Source: Archegozetes longisetosus
Lineage: Eukaryota > Arthropoda > Arachnida > Sarcoptiformes > Trhypochthoniidae
Reading direction: 5' to 3'
Length of the DNA stretch: 64,000 bases
Assembly: GCA_018873245.2 (NCBI GenBank)
Contig: JAEMBT020000001.1
Location: forward strand, 20,114,141-20,178,140
Part shown: positions 46,001-57,581 of the stretch, in pieces
Layout of the letters: every line of letters begins with the position of its first letter
How positions within the stretch are numbered: the stretch's first letter is position 1
The notes under the pieces: model-generated
Databases searched by the model: none
The model's input: only the letters and a program-made list of their open reading frames with translations
Told to the model about the DNA's origin: nothing
Translations under genes and position numbers: made by a program

Positions 46001-47995
46001 CTATTAATCAAAAGCACCTTATAATTGATTATACTTCTTAACTATTAATCAATATTTACATGACCTATGCTTTTGTTTGTAAACAAGTTAAATGTACTGA
46101 AGTTGAATAATACTCAATAATTGTTATCTCAATCAAATATGTAATGATCAAACGCTTCAGACTTGTTAAGTAAATGAAATCATTTCAAGTTTTTTACTTC
46201 GGCTTAAAATTGAAGACAATTTCCTGAAAGCATAAAAGTCTGAATACATAATTTGAGTGCGACTTATTAGTTGGTAACCAACTTATTTTGACGACTTATA
46301 AAATCAAAATCATATGAAATTATAAAAGAATTTATGTCTCATCAAATTTAATATTAAGTTCAATTGCATGGATTGCACTTGGTGGATTTAATTAGCACTG
46401 ATTTACGAATTTTGAAACACTACTGTATTGCTTCACTTCATTGTGACAATAGCTTTATGGTTCTTAAATACTGTTTCAAAGCTTTTGTAACAACTTTTTC
46501 CAGTTAAGACCTACAATTGAATTTTGAAAAACCTTTAAAGTGGCTATAGTATAGCCCCCGCTGGTTATGGCTGTGGGTATCGCGTCATTTATATAGGTAT
46601 TTTGCAACTATTATTTGGATATTATTCCATCACAATCTTAATGCTCTAATTTGGATTCATATCGCAGATGGAAAATCATTAATTGCAGTTTGCATTTTCA
46701 ATAGATAATAGTTTTATACTTCAGAATAAATGATAGGTTTCATATTATTACAATAGTTTTGTCAAGGTTGGACTGAAGCTTTATATTAATATCAGGGTCT
46801 TTTTTTCGTGTTAGTCATTGAAAAAGTTTGATAACTTTTTAATTATAATTAATAGAGAAATTAAATTTGGCTCAATTATTCTTCATTTTCACAATTAAAC
46901 TCAGTTTATAACAATTGCTGAAAGTGTCCGCCATTCATGGCCAGACACATTCGAACGCGGTTTACCATATTATCAGAAACTTTACGCAAAGTTTCAACAC
47001 TCATTTCTCTGATTTCATTAGTTATGTTGAATTTTAATTTCTCGAGATCTTGAGGATTTGATGAATAAACATTGTTCTTCAGATGGCCCGAAGAAAAAAG
47101 CCGGGGATGGTCAAATCGGGTGACCGAGAAGGCCACTCAACTTCCGTCGGGAGATATCTTTGGCCGACTTTTTTCTTTGGGGCCATCTGAAGAACAATGT
47201 TTATTCATCAAATCCTCAAGATCTCGAGAAATTAAAATTCAACATAACTAATGAAATCAGAGAAATGAGTGTTGAAACTTTGCGTAAAGTTTCTGATAAT
47301 ATGGTAAACCGCGTTCGAATGTGTCTGGCCATGAATGGCGGACACTTTCAGCAATTGTTATAAACTGAGTTTAATTGTCAAAATGAAGAATAATTGAGCC
47401 AAATTTAATTTCTCTATTAATTATAATTAAAAAGTTATTAACATTTTCAATGACTAACACGAAAAAAAGACCCTGTACTAAAAGTAAGCTAATTCTTTAC
47501 TCTTTATAACATCAGGTCTTCAAAATAAAAGTTTAGTCAAAATGTCTATCATTTTTTGCTTTAGTAATTTTGATGAAAAGTTATGATTCATCAGTCATTT
47601 AGTTCTTTAGAAATGGTTTCACTATTTGTCTGAGTTTCAAAGCATTACTAAACCTTATTGTGAAAACCGATACAGTAATTAAAGAGAAAATGATTTATTT
47701 GTCAAATCAAATGAAAAGGTTTACTTGAAAAGGCCCACAGCTCAAAGTTATCTAAAGCATCAATCATTTTCCATATGCTTTGATTACATGCTCCAGAAAT
47801 AATGCCCTTATCAAGCAATTGAAATTGCTTTCTATAATCTTTAACTGTTGATTTGATGAACTCTTCACTCTTGTTGACCATTTTACTCCAAGAATTTTGA
47901 GCATATAGCCAATCGTTGTCCATTGTTTCACTTATTCCATTTTGACTGAGCAGAAGAAAAAATATACTCACGAAAAGACACTTAATAAATCTCAT
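40020..47995 (-). CDS. Nose-resistant-to-fluoxetine (NRF-6)-like acyltransferase
   Basis: Ten exons join in frame: 47725-47995, 42701-43042, 42534-42630, 42137-42465, 41944-42037, 41608-41866, 40845-41041, 40661-40811, 40272-40601 and 40020-40205, giving 751 aa. The ATG at 47995 is chosen because it begins a signal peptide (MRFIKCLFVSIFFLLLSQNG). The lumenal NRF domain follows (SGACNQSIWKMIDALDNFEL, WGNFPASGF, GAYDQCIE, CLPSLC, HCETEQ). The multi-pass acyltransferase-3 domain follows: SCIHGIRFLTLSWIILGHS, GVDTFFVISGLLATY, HTWYLSCDMQFH, HAPCFFVGLALGYYLANN, LARLTYSVYLTHVWW and FIESP. Nematode NRF-6 acts in yolk, lipid and drug transport. The enzymatic substrate is unknown. Most introns are 33-570 nt, but the first is about 4.7 kb and carries mobile DNA. 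Confidence 0.92.
41185..41204. repeat. Perfect 20-bp palindrome in an nrf-6 intron
   Basis: GTGGTTCACTAGTGAACCAC reads the same on both strands. It is isolated in the 566-nt intron between 41041 and 41608. Confidence 0.8.
43043..46792. other. Large first intron of the nrf-6-like gene, left part
   Basis: Most of the 4.7 kb intron shows nothing coding. At 43885-44073 a small inverted-repeat element is visible: TACTGTATTGCAAAT is mirrored by ATTTGCAATACAGTATA, and inside it ATATGCATTTAATTGAT is mirrored by ATCGAATCAAATGCATAT. Confidence 0.55.
46793..47475. mobile_element. Palindromic dimer of a mariner-type 3' end
   Basis: Two arms of about 315 bp (46793-47107 and 47159-47475) are nearly perfect inverted copies around a spacer of about 50 bp. 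Both outer ends read CAGGGTCTTTTTTTCGTGTT. Each arm encodes the same transposase C-terminus, NVYSSNPQDLEKLKFN ... CLAMNGGHFQQLL, pointing outward. At the centre, DFFLWGHLKNNVY (+) and EWPSRSPDLT (-) are the third-Asp region of a Tc1/mariner-class transposase. The left copy has a single-base frame change at this point. It lies in the first intron of the nrf-6-like gene. Confidence 0.85.
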
Positions 47996-48150
47996 TTTCA
48001 AGACCCTTATGCAGTCAAAACCTTGACTTAATGACTGCAAAACCAATTCAGAAAAATAGATGCAAAATCAAAAATACGTTGGACTTGTTTTCAAATTTTG
48101 AAGAAATAAAATATTTAGGCACAATAGCGACTTGAACGAGGGAAACCTCA

Positions 48151-48159
48151 CTTTATATA
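48151..48159 (-). promoter_or_regulatory. TATA box of the nrf-6-like gene
   Basis: TATATAAAG on the minus strand lies about 155 nt upstream of the ATG at 47995, followed by a TTCAAGT-like initiator about 25-30 nt further on. Confidence 0.55.
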
Positions 48160-48404
48160 AGAAACGCAACCAAAATACAATTAAATACAACAATAGACCT
48201 ATTATTTGCGTATAGAACTTCGGTCAGCTTTATTGTGAAAAGCTAATTGGAAAAAATTTATTTTTATCTATAGCTTCCCAACAACTTTTAGAGCATTCGC
48301 TTAAGATTATATAACCATTTCTATAAATACTTTATTTCAAATATTTAGCAGGCGAGTTTAGAAAAAAATCCTGTAAAACATTAACTGACCTCCTATTGAA
48401 CAAG

Positions 48405-48430
48405 ATAGTTATCTATTTATAGATAACTAT
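48405..48430. repeat. Perfect 12-bp hairpin
   Basis: ATAGTTATCTAT and ATAGATAACTAT are separated by TT. Confidence 0.85.
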
Positions 48431-48567
48431 AAATTTGATGCATCAGATTCATCATTTAACATCATTTTAGAAATCAATTTATCAACATTTTCTTATTATT
48501 GAAAATTACTTAAAAAGATCCATATAATATGCCTGAAACAATTGTCTCAACAAAACTGATAGATATA

Positions 48568-49068
48568 CTGTCCGTTTTTTAAAAAACTAAACTCAGATTT
48601 TACAGTTAAGACTTTATTGCTTTTGGAAATGTGAGTCAAAAGTGAAGTCGCTTACTCATTCACTCAAATTTGAATGTTTCAAAATAAACCTTTAATAATG
48701 AACTATAATTTTACAAGACATATTTGAGAACTGTAATCCTACAAAGTAGTTTAGATATGTAAAAATAAATTTGATTCAATTCTAAGAATAATTGCATTGA
48801 TCGGCCTAGTTTTACCTAACTTTTCAAAAAATTCAGCTCTAACCTTACCATAAGATTTAGTTAATAAATAAGTTTTCAAAATAAAAATTCTTTGGTTGTG
48901 AACATTATTTTTATGATTAAAAGTGTTTTTAATTCAAAATGAATGACTAAGTGATCAAATTTTGTTTTATAAGTTTTAAACTTACTCGTTAGTAAGTTCT
49001 TATTCATGAGTAATAATAAAGAAAAATCGTTACAAAGATTTGAGTTTAGTTTTTAAGAAAACGGACAG
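48568..49068. mobile_element. TIR MITE with CTGTCCGTTTT ends (501 bp)
   Basis: The left end CTGTCCGTTTTTTAAAAAAC and following TAAACTCA are mirrored by TGAGTTTAGTTTTTAAGAAA and following ACGGACAG at the right. Both ends are flanked by TA. TIRs are about 36 bp, with no coding content. The TA duplication suggests the Tc1/mariner superfamily. Confidence 0.8.
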
Positions 49069-49069
49069 T

Positions 49070-50050
49070 ATATTTATGTGTGAAGCACTGATAGCAAGTA
49101 GCCGACTGTACCATAAGCTCTCTATAATATTAAATTATTCGAAATTGACTAAATGTTCGTAAACCTTAACTAACAATAAGTTGGATAGATAAGCTTTAAC
49201 AAAATATAAATTGATATAAACTCGTATAAATTTATAAGCAAAAATATTGTATCTTCATTTGAACTGATAAATAAAGATTGATTTTTGAGTTACTGATCAA
49301 AATGATAAACTTGATAGCTACCAGTACTCTAAAAGCTACAGTACAGTTGTTCAATGCTTTACACCAAAGAATATATTTATTTTGTTCACACAATTGCTTT
49401 AGATATAGTAAATTGCAGTTGATTGTAAAAGGTTATGCATTCACCTTGATTAATCCTCGATGGGGTCGCTTAAGAGGACGAGTCATTCAGTTTAAAACTA
49501 CTATAACTTACTGCTAGAGATGAAGAACTAAACTAAAAGCATAAAAGCATGAAATCTCAAAATCTGAAAGCGTAATTATTTCTCTCTACTTATTTCGCGT
49601 AACAATCAGTGAGCCCTAAAATGATCGTGATTGATTAGACCTAACCACAATGATTTTTATAAAAACAATCAGTTTCTAACCCTTTATAGACCATGACTTG
49701 CTCTAGTAATCAGAATCAAATGAGATTTTGGAACCCAATCACTATTGATATGATTTAATAATTTGAAAATTTTTAGAGAACCGAAAGTTATGCTTTTGAA
49801 ATGCTCCGTTGAAACATTCGGGTGTTAAGTCAACTTTATCAAAGTAGAACTTCTCAAATATTGTTTAGTTTTACTATTAAAATATACAAGTTAAAATTAC
49901 TGAGTTATAAAGTACTAAAAGTTAAAAGTTATAAGGCTTAGTTTATAACTATAATTTTGAGCACAAGTTAAAGATTGAACTTTAATGTATTCTGGAAAAT
50001 ATTTTTTTTGCTGTAACTTTTAATCTCATTGTTGAATCTATGTATTTTTC
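49070..50050. other. Intergenic, nothing recognised
   Basis: No supported gene or repeat. Confidence 0.4.
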
Positions 50051-50054
50051 CGGC

Positions 50055-50225
50055 AAATGGCACATCTCCTGCGACCTGTCTTTATCAAAGCACGATTGTC
50101 GGATTCATGACATTCGACAATATACGAATTTCAGATCTTGTCTAAGCCTTCGGTTTCACATTCAATGATTGAAGATAGCGTGTGACATTTCGAGCAAATT
50201 CTAAACAAGACACCAAAACCGTACT
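50055..50225 (-). pseudogene. Cys-rich coding relic
   Basis: A frame of about 60 codons with one stop reads YGFGVLFRICSKCHTLSSII, then ECETEGLDK-I-stop, then YIVECHESDNRALI and KTGRRRCAICRKNT before a stop. Two C-x2-C pairs (CSKC, CAIC) suggest zinc-binding ribbons of the kind found in transposon proteins. The family is not recognised. It lies against the left arm of the inverted-repeat element at 50262. Confidence 0.4.
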
Positions 50226-50261
50226 TTTTATGTGTTTCAAAATGCAATCTCCAACTGCTTA

Positions 50262-51108
50262 GTACAGTATTACAATTAATAAATCTCGCATTAGCCTATA
50301 TTGACACTCCATTGCAAACATTATGGGTACTCTTTAAAATATATAAATAATAATAGTAATCATTTATTCATGTTAAGAAATATATGAAAAAGACATCTGA
50401 ATTAATTAGTGCCTTGGGTTAAAATAATAATTGCATAAAAGTTTTGTTACTTGTAAAAGGGAGTGCGGCTTGAACGCCGAAGTCTGATACGCATAATGGG
50501 TTTTTACGTAGGCAGGAACGCCGAATATAGAGAAAAACCTGTTTTCACCTGATTTTCTTAACACTGATTTCCTATCTAAGTAATCCCTGAAATCATTGAT
50601 TGCTATATCCCAAAGGGATATCAATAATTTTACAATAAAATAAATTGAGAGATAAGCTTAAATACACATTTAAATTAATCTCATTTGCACGAAGTTTTGA
50701 CTCAAACGTGTTTTAATTGTTTCTTCTATTATAAATTACTCATTTTCAACCTGTTTAAAAATTTTATTTCAATAAGTAAAATACAACTGTTTAAACTGAG
50801 CATATTTATAAATTATAGTGTATTAAATTAAATTGTTAAAATAAATGTACCACTTGTACCTCGAGCTACGCACAGCCACGGCTTTTCTGATCAATGATAA
50901 TCTTTTGAATGAGATTCAGGTTATTTCAAAGGATTGAAGAAAAATGGGATCTGAAAACAGGTTATATTCGGCGTTCCTGCCTACGTAAAAACCCATTATG
51001 CGTATCAGACTTCGGCGTTCAAGCCGGCAATCTTGTAAAAGTAAGTTTATAATCAAGTGTCAATATAGGCTAATGTGAGATTATTAATCGCAATACTATA
51101 CTATAGAA
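50262..51108. mobile_element. Inverted-repeat element with highly conserved inner arms
   Basis: A block of about 66 bp at 50465-50533 (starting CGGCTTGAACGCCGAAGTCT and ending ACGCCGAATATA) is inverted almost without change at 50960-51026. Outer arms (ATTAGCCTATATTGACAC at about 50295, GTGTCAATATAGGCTAAT at about 51057) extend the symmetry, with an extra ~130 bp in the left arm. The inner block is GC-richer than the surroundings. Confidence 0.75.
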
Positions 51109-51134
51109 TTAAGGTCATTAGCGAATAAATTCCA

Positions 51135-51534
51135 TCACCATTTTTTGTTCTTTAACTTTTGCCTATAAGTTTCTGGCACTTGATATAAGATGTAAACGCT
51201 TTCCATCCCCTCATTGTATTTTTTGTTTTGATAAATTGGTAGGTTCATTGATATTTGTTTTCTTCTGTTCCGACCATGGAAATCGCTTGGCATTACCAAT
51301 CGGTCCATAAATTTGAAATTTGATCTGGTTGTTACAACGCTAATTTCATTCCATGAGTTGAAGTCAAATTTACAATTGTTTCGTAAATCAGATTATCCTC
51401 TTTTGTAATATACATGAATCTACCTTCTCACAACCAGAATTATACTCTTCTAGTTGTGATCTTACATGTTCAACTGTTAAATACCTTTTAAGCACGTTTG
51501 AAATACATGCTAAAAATTGAAACAAAATCTTCAT
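51135..51534 (-). pseudogene. Unidentified coding relic or small gene
   Basis: An open frame of about 88 codons (51135-51402) reads NNCKFDFNSWNEISVVTTRS, then KFMDRLVMPSDFHGRNRRKQ and ESVYILYQVPETYRQKLKNK before a TGA. It is free of stops and balanced in composition, so it looks protein-coding. Just upstream in another frame, an ATG at 51534 opens about 48 codons starting with a hydrophobic leader (MKILFQFLACISNV). The two parts need a one-base shift to join and no good intron is visible, so this is probably a broken gene. No family is recognised. Confidence 0.45.
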
Positions 51535-51539
51535 TTAAG

Positions 51540-53540
51540 ATCCCTAAAATAGAACATTACATAACTTTAAAATTTCCTTAATCACTTATTTAAATTTAAT
51601 CTATAGTCAAAGTTAATATTACTCTTATATATTAAAATGAAGTAGTTTTTAAGGATTTTAAAAGTTAGATATTATTAATCTTAATTTACTTTTATATTAG
51701 GTATTTTTGCTTCTCTTTTCTCTTGTACTAGCCTTCAATGTAAATACCAGAAAGTTGAAACTTTTAATGCAATTCGAGATTTATATAAGTTAAAGTTAAC
51801 TGCATTTTGTAACTATATATCAAATACTTTGTTTACATAAAAACTTAAATTATGTGTTCCTAAATGCAACAATTGTCTGAAACCATGAAAAACTTTTATC
51901 GTTATAGAGTTGTTATGGTTTCTAACAAGATTAAAAATGAATGATTGAAAAGTTGTCAACAAGCTATTTGCTGATTGATTAATACGATTATGAAAAAGTC
52001 GTGAACCCCAAGTTTATCAAATATTGTCTTTGGGATTGGTAAACACATAACTTTTTGGAACAAACAGTGCGTGCCTTTTCAGAATATCCATAAATTTGAT
52101 CTCTTAGTAAGTGTTTACTACTTTAAACGAATTAAAAGAAATGATATTTTTGTTAATTTTGATCATGTGGTCAGAAATTGTAATATACTAATAAACACAC
52201 GATAAAAGCACTGAATAGCTTTGTTATTAGTACTATCTTGACGCTATATCGATGTATTGTTATCGAATGACAAAATTAAAAAATAAGGTGCTGTCTAATG
52301 TATTTACTAAAGATTTGACAATTTCTAATCACATCGTTAAAAATAACAGAAATATGATTCCTTTCTATTCGTGTCAATTGTACTAGAATGAAGTCTTATA
52401 AGAATAGTAGTCAAAAAGATTGATCGAAATCTTGAAGGTCCTCAGACTTTCAGATCAAACATATGTATTTAAATATGTTGACTCATTTGAAGCCTCATAT
52501 TGAAGATCTATCTTAGCTAATAGTGCTTGTACTAGGAACAACAATTTCTAATTTTAAAGACGTAAGAAATTTTATATTTATAAGTATTTACATCTTTTTC
52601 GTATCAACTTTCAAAGTATGAGATAAGAAATTAAATTTTGTTCAATCACTCAAATATTTTCAGATATTTTAGAGCCATAGGAAGACTTATTGTTGTGACT
52701 AAAGGATTTGACAAAATGACTTTACTATCTCTCAAATAATGATGCATTCAATCTTTAGAAATGAGATGCCAAGCTTGGGGTCAAGACTGTTAAGACAGAT
52801 ATTTAAGATCTTTCCTTAATTGTTTTTAATCATTTGTAATCAATAAAGCCTAAAATAAGCTATTAAATGGGGTAACTTTAAATTAACCTGTAAATAGTAC
52901 ACATTTTTTCAAATCCCCAGCTATAAGCTCTAAAGAGATTTTAATTTTACTGTACTTGTCTAACCGCAAAGCTGTTAATTAAGACTTGAAACAATGCCGC
53001 GAATCATTAAATCTGAAACACGTGTGCGTAACGTACCGTGATTCGAACTGCACTACATTTCAAAAACTAAGTTCGGGGCTATAATACTAAAAGTCGTGTC
53101 AATAGATGAACTCTCATTAACGTATTTTAATCTAACCAGAATTAGCCAACAGATATATAAAATGTTATTTTCAACTCGTTTTGTGATAAGCACTCGTTAC
53201 GATCAAAGCATAAAATCAGAAAACAATTTAAAGACTAGATAACCAAAGAGATCACAACAATAATGAAGCGTAATCTTAACCAAAAATAAATGACTTAGAC
53301 AAATTAATAAATAAAAATAAATTTTCGATAAATTAATATTTTAATAATTAAGTGAAATGATATGACTTCAATGATTTCTATTGAAATAATGTCTGAATGA
53401 ATTGCATGCTTTATTGCAACTTACATACATTTATACACTTGAATTGTGTTTAACCAAATATTAATATGATCGCATCAAATTTTTAGATTTCTATTTACAT
53501 TATTTAAAATATTGACAAATATTTACAAATTATTTGATAT
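51540..53540. other. Intergenic, nothing recognised
   Basis: About 2 kb of AT-rich DNA without a supported feature. Confidence 0.4.
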
Positions 53541-53542
53541 CC

Positions 53543-53954
53543 TTAAAAAATTGCTGACTTTACTCTTCGCGTAGATGCTACTCTTTGTGCAATCTTTTGC
53601 GGCATGGCTTTTTCAGATTGTGTTCGTCTCAATGGCAATTTGTCTACTTTTTTGACCGTATTTTGAGTTTCCACATAATTCTTGATATCAACAAAAGATG
53701 GGTTTTGTGGTGGAACTACCTGCAGACATTTAGCTATAAATAACAAAAAATCAAATTAATAATAGGATTTTCGATAGCATGTAAAAAGTTTCATTATTTA
53801 ACTTATAATTAAGATGACAAACACGATTCAAAAGGTTTTGAGGACATCAACACTTACCGAAGCCTTTCACGATCCGATGGAACAAATGATTCTTCTTTTC
53901 ACAATAAATTTGTTTGATTTCAGTCCTTTCGTTCACAATTAATTTGCTTTTCAT
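53543..53954 (-). CDS. Small basic protein of unknown function (95 aa)
   Basis: Two exons, 53858-53954 and 53543-53733, join across a 124-nt intron with good GTAAGT and TTTATAG signals. The ATG at 53954 begins MKSKLIVNERTEIKQIYCEK. The C-terminal half is Lys/Arg-rich (KLPLRRTQSEKAMPQKIAQR, ending RRVKSAIF). There is no signal peptide or membrane segment, so a nuclear or cytosolic protein is plausible. A TATA box with initiator lies about 120 nt upstream, as for the larger genes of this window. RRTQS resembles a basophilic-kinase site. No family is recognised. Confidence 0.6.
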
Positions 53955-54055
53955 TTTCAGACTGTTAGGAAACAAAATTTTCTCACAAATTCAAAGCCTT
54001 TGTTAAAAATCAATTTAAACGTTGTTTCGAATGATCAAAACTTTTATGCTTTGAT

Positions 54056-54081
54056 CACTGAATGACTGTCCCTTATATACC
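54056..54081 (-). promoter_or_regulatory. TATA box and initiator of the 95-aa gene
   Basis: On the minus strand GTATATAAGGGA (about 54070-54081) is followed about 20-25 nt later by TCAGT (54057-54061), the arthropod initiator motif. The ATG is about 105 nt further downstream. Confidence 0.6.
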
Positions 54082-54084
54082 TTT

Positions 54085-55860
54085 TCTAGTTGAAAAAATA
54101 CGTGATACAACTTTTATTACTGCATTATCTCGTCAATATTCCAAAAATACTTGAGTGACATACCACTACATCAGTATTTTATCGATTATCAAAGAACGTA
54201 TGTGCTAGATATGTGTCAACATAATTGTAACTATCAATAACCAAGTCGAAGTGGTCTTTATTACGAGTAAAATACTTTTATTTTTTATAGCATATATAAT
54301 AGAATTGCATTTCTCTTTGTTTTTGATAACAAAGCAAAATAAGATTTACTGCCTTTTGTTCATGTGATTACTTGTTCGGTTAGATAACTGAGCCTTTCAA
54401 ACAGCTTTGATCGACCAAGAGACAAACGGTCCAAAACAGTTGAGTACATGAGCATCGTTTAATAGACACCAAAAGTCAATAATCCCTAATCGATATTTCA
54501 CTCGAAACGTGATATCGAAACATATTTCTCATTAATTTGATCAGAATGAATAATCTGTTTATTATGAATATACACAGCGTTAGATAACATTATTAGGGCA
54601 AATATTTGACCAAAGTTCTAATTGGATTCAAGGGTCCCGCCTAACAATGGAATTTCGGGTTCAACAACAATGTTTATACCAACAAGTTATTCGAGAAAGT
54701 TCGATTTATATGTCTTATCGTTAATTAAAGTTTGTTATTATTGCATACTTTTGATTTTACTGAAGGACGAGTCAAATACCTCTTATAGTTTCTGTAACAA
54801 TATCTGATGTACAATTGAAAGGTTTAATTCCAACAAGACTTAAGTGACAAAATTGTAAGAAATGATATCTAGGCCTTTTCATATGAATAATAAAGCTTAG
54901 AACCTATTACTTATGTTATCTTCGATCGAAACAGCTTAAATCTTATGGAAAATTATACTTTAAAGTTGAATTTATTAATAAAGCCAACTGAAATTATAAA
55001 ACGTTTTGCGTTTATCTCAATAACTGATTTGCTCAAATTAAGCCCTTTTGGAATTGAACCCTTCAATTGTCGTGAAGTAAATTTGCCTTTATCAATCCCT
55101 GACTGATGCGTGCAGAGTAGAGTTTTGAGGGTTCATTCATTCATTCAATTACTTATGAATAAATATTAAACTTAAAATTATGAATCATATTCTAATAGTA
55201 ATTAATATCCTAATAGTCACCCAAACCAATGACTTTATCCACTTTTTGAGTCAAAGTTAGTTCAAAGCTAATTCACAGTATCTGAGTCAATAAATGTTTT
55301 TGTTACGATTCTTTAATCAAGTAATGATGAACTTTGAGCTAATAACTGAACTAAGGCTCTCGTCCTTTAAATTCTTGTTTACTCTGATTTATCGTATGTT
55401 TTTATCGGGAAACAAAGGATTCCTGAATCCACTTAACGACAGTTGTACATCTGTATGTGTAGCTAAGAGTACTTCAAATGTACACTTCAATGTTCGATAA
55501 TTTGGAGTACAGTAGGGGTTTTTCTACTCAAGAAACTTGAATGACAACTTTAGGACTAGATTAGGCCGGCTTTCAATTCCCAAAATTTGGCGCAATTTTG
55601 TTATTATTTGGAGTCATTGTAAGCCTTAATACATAAAAACAATGAAATTCATACATATATTCATTCAATAACAAACTAATAGTAATTCAAACTTTTCAAT
55701 TAAAAAATTGTGATATCAATGATAGTCATCAAAGGTTTTAATACTAAAAACAATAAGACAATCACGCATTCATTCAACAACAAAGTAAACTTTTTGTTCA
55801 AATATAATTGTGATTATAATCAAAGTGTTAGATATATATATATATACTTGTGATAAAATT
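54085..55860. other. Intergenic, nothing recognised
   Basis: Short frames near 54622 and 55294 (+) show no family features. A short (TA)n run lies at about 55834-55846. A CATT-type run at about 55132-55144 resembles the SINE tail, but no SINE body is attached. Confidence 0.4.
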
Positions 55861-55876
55861 TATTTCTAGTGAAAAA

Positions 55877-57581
55877 ATGAATATTTCGACTCAAAATAAA
55901 AAAGTTAAAACTTTTTCACCAAAAGGTTTATGTAATGAAAAGTACTGTCGATTTGAATGTAGAAAATTTTTCTCGATTTCAGAACAATATTTAATTAACA
56001 AACAATACTATTTGATGAATAGACAACAACGTAATGACTTTATCTTTCAAAATACAAGAAGAATTAAGTGATAATTGGGATGAAAAGAATAAAGAACATA
56101 AATACAGATATTTTTTTGATCAAAAAGAAGTTTGTTGTCAACTATTTATTAATACACTCGGTGTTAAAAAACCTTCTCATATACACAAACTATATGTAAA
56201 ATGTGATAAATTAAATCTTAATTCTGATTCTCTCATCACTGCACCAGTGGATCAAAGAAGTCATAATAGAGGTAAAAGAAAACATAGTTTAGATTTTAAT
56301 AACTCATTGAAAAACTTTATGAAATCAAAAAATCCTCAAAAATCACATTATGATCCGAATGTTAGTAAACTCTATATTGAAAATTATAGTTCGCTAACAC
56401 TGTATGAAGAATTCGCAAAACAGGAAAATTTTGGGCCAAGGTTTGAATCTAAAAAAATTAAACCTTTATCCGAAATGAATAGTGATTTGAGGTGTAAATT
56501 AAGTGGAAAAGAAGTTTGTAGTTTCAATTACTTCTATAAAACTTGTAAAAATATGAACATTTCTTTTAATTCAAGATCTGTCGATAAGTGTATTCTATGT
56601 TATGAACATAAGAATTGTGATATAAATTGTGAAACTTGCAATAAATGGAATATTCACATAAGATGTGTTAAATTAGCTAGAGAAAAATCTCGTTTAGATA
56701 CAGAAATTCAATATCAGAATAAGTGCAAAACTACAAATCGATCAAAATATTTAGTTGTTTCAGCAGATATGCAAAAAACTCTTCAAATTCCAAAATTAAA
56801 AACAAATCATTTTTGTGAAAAACTTAACGTTTATAATATGACCTTCGCACAGTTAGGAATAAATGGCGAATCGATTTGTGTTTTGTCACATGAAGAGCAA
56901 ATTAATAAAAATTCAAGTGATATTTGCAATTATTATTTAAAGTTTTTTCTCTGAATTGTGTCAAAATTCCGATAATTTAGTGATAAAATGTGATAATTGT
57001 GGTTCGCAACAGAAATCTTGGCTTTTCTTAACTAGTCTAATATTGATAGTGAATGAACCAGAATTTCGACCTAAAAGTATCGAAGTTGACTATTATGAAA
57101 TTGGTCACTCCTTTCAAGCCGCAGATTCGGTCCATTCAAACATAACTACAAAAATGAAAGAGTTTGATGACATCTACACATTCAATCATTTGGCTTCAAT
57201 TATAGAAACTTCACGGAAAAAATTAAAAGTTGAGTTTCTAAAATATGATCAAATGTATATTTTTAAAGATCTCTCGACGAAAAAAAGCCTTTCAGTATAA
57301 AAAAGTTAAAATCGATCAAATTTATTAAAGGAAGTTCTAAATTGTTTGGTAAATTGGATTTTGAGCAAAATTTTGTCGAATATAGTATTCTAGAGAACAA
57401 ATTTCAGTTAGAAATTGATAATTGTATCGAAAATTCAATTTCTACTTTAAATAAACTTGAAAAACAATCAGAACCAGTCGGTATCAAATCAAATAAATAT
57501 CAAAATTTAATTAGAGATACGTCTAAATTAAATAATACGTATAAAGAATTCTATGGAAATTTAAAAATTTCTGACATTTGA
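55877..57581 (+). pseudogene. DDE-type transposon protein, frameshifted (about 570 codons)
   Basis: Four open segments in changing frames make one protein: from the ATG at 55877 to about 56060, then 56034-56950, 56945-57300, and about 57310-57581. Segment two has VCCQLFINTLGVKK, a Lys/Arg linker (RSHNRGKRKHS), then SHYDPNVSKLYIENYSSLTL and a Cys cluster (CILCYEHKNCDINCETC). Segment three has VIKCDNCGSQQKSW and GHSFQAADSVHSNITTKMKE. The layout TLGV...RG...SHY...C-x2-C...DNC-GQ-K...GHS-x4-D-x2-HS-x-I, ending in a Y-x2-F-Y-x-L tail, is that of a widespread arthropod transposase-like family. The family name is not recalled with confidence. Shifts near 56050, 56945 and 57300 inactivate it. Terminal repeats were not found. 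Confidence 0.65.

Noticed and set aside
56940..56960. Programmed frameshift in the transposon protein at the T-run
   Set aside because: Two other frameshifts without slippery sites occur in the same gene, so decay is the simpler explanation.
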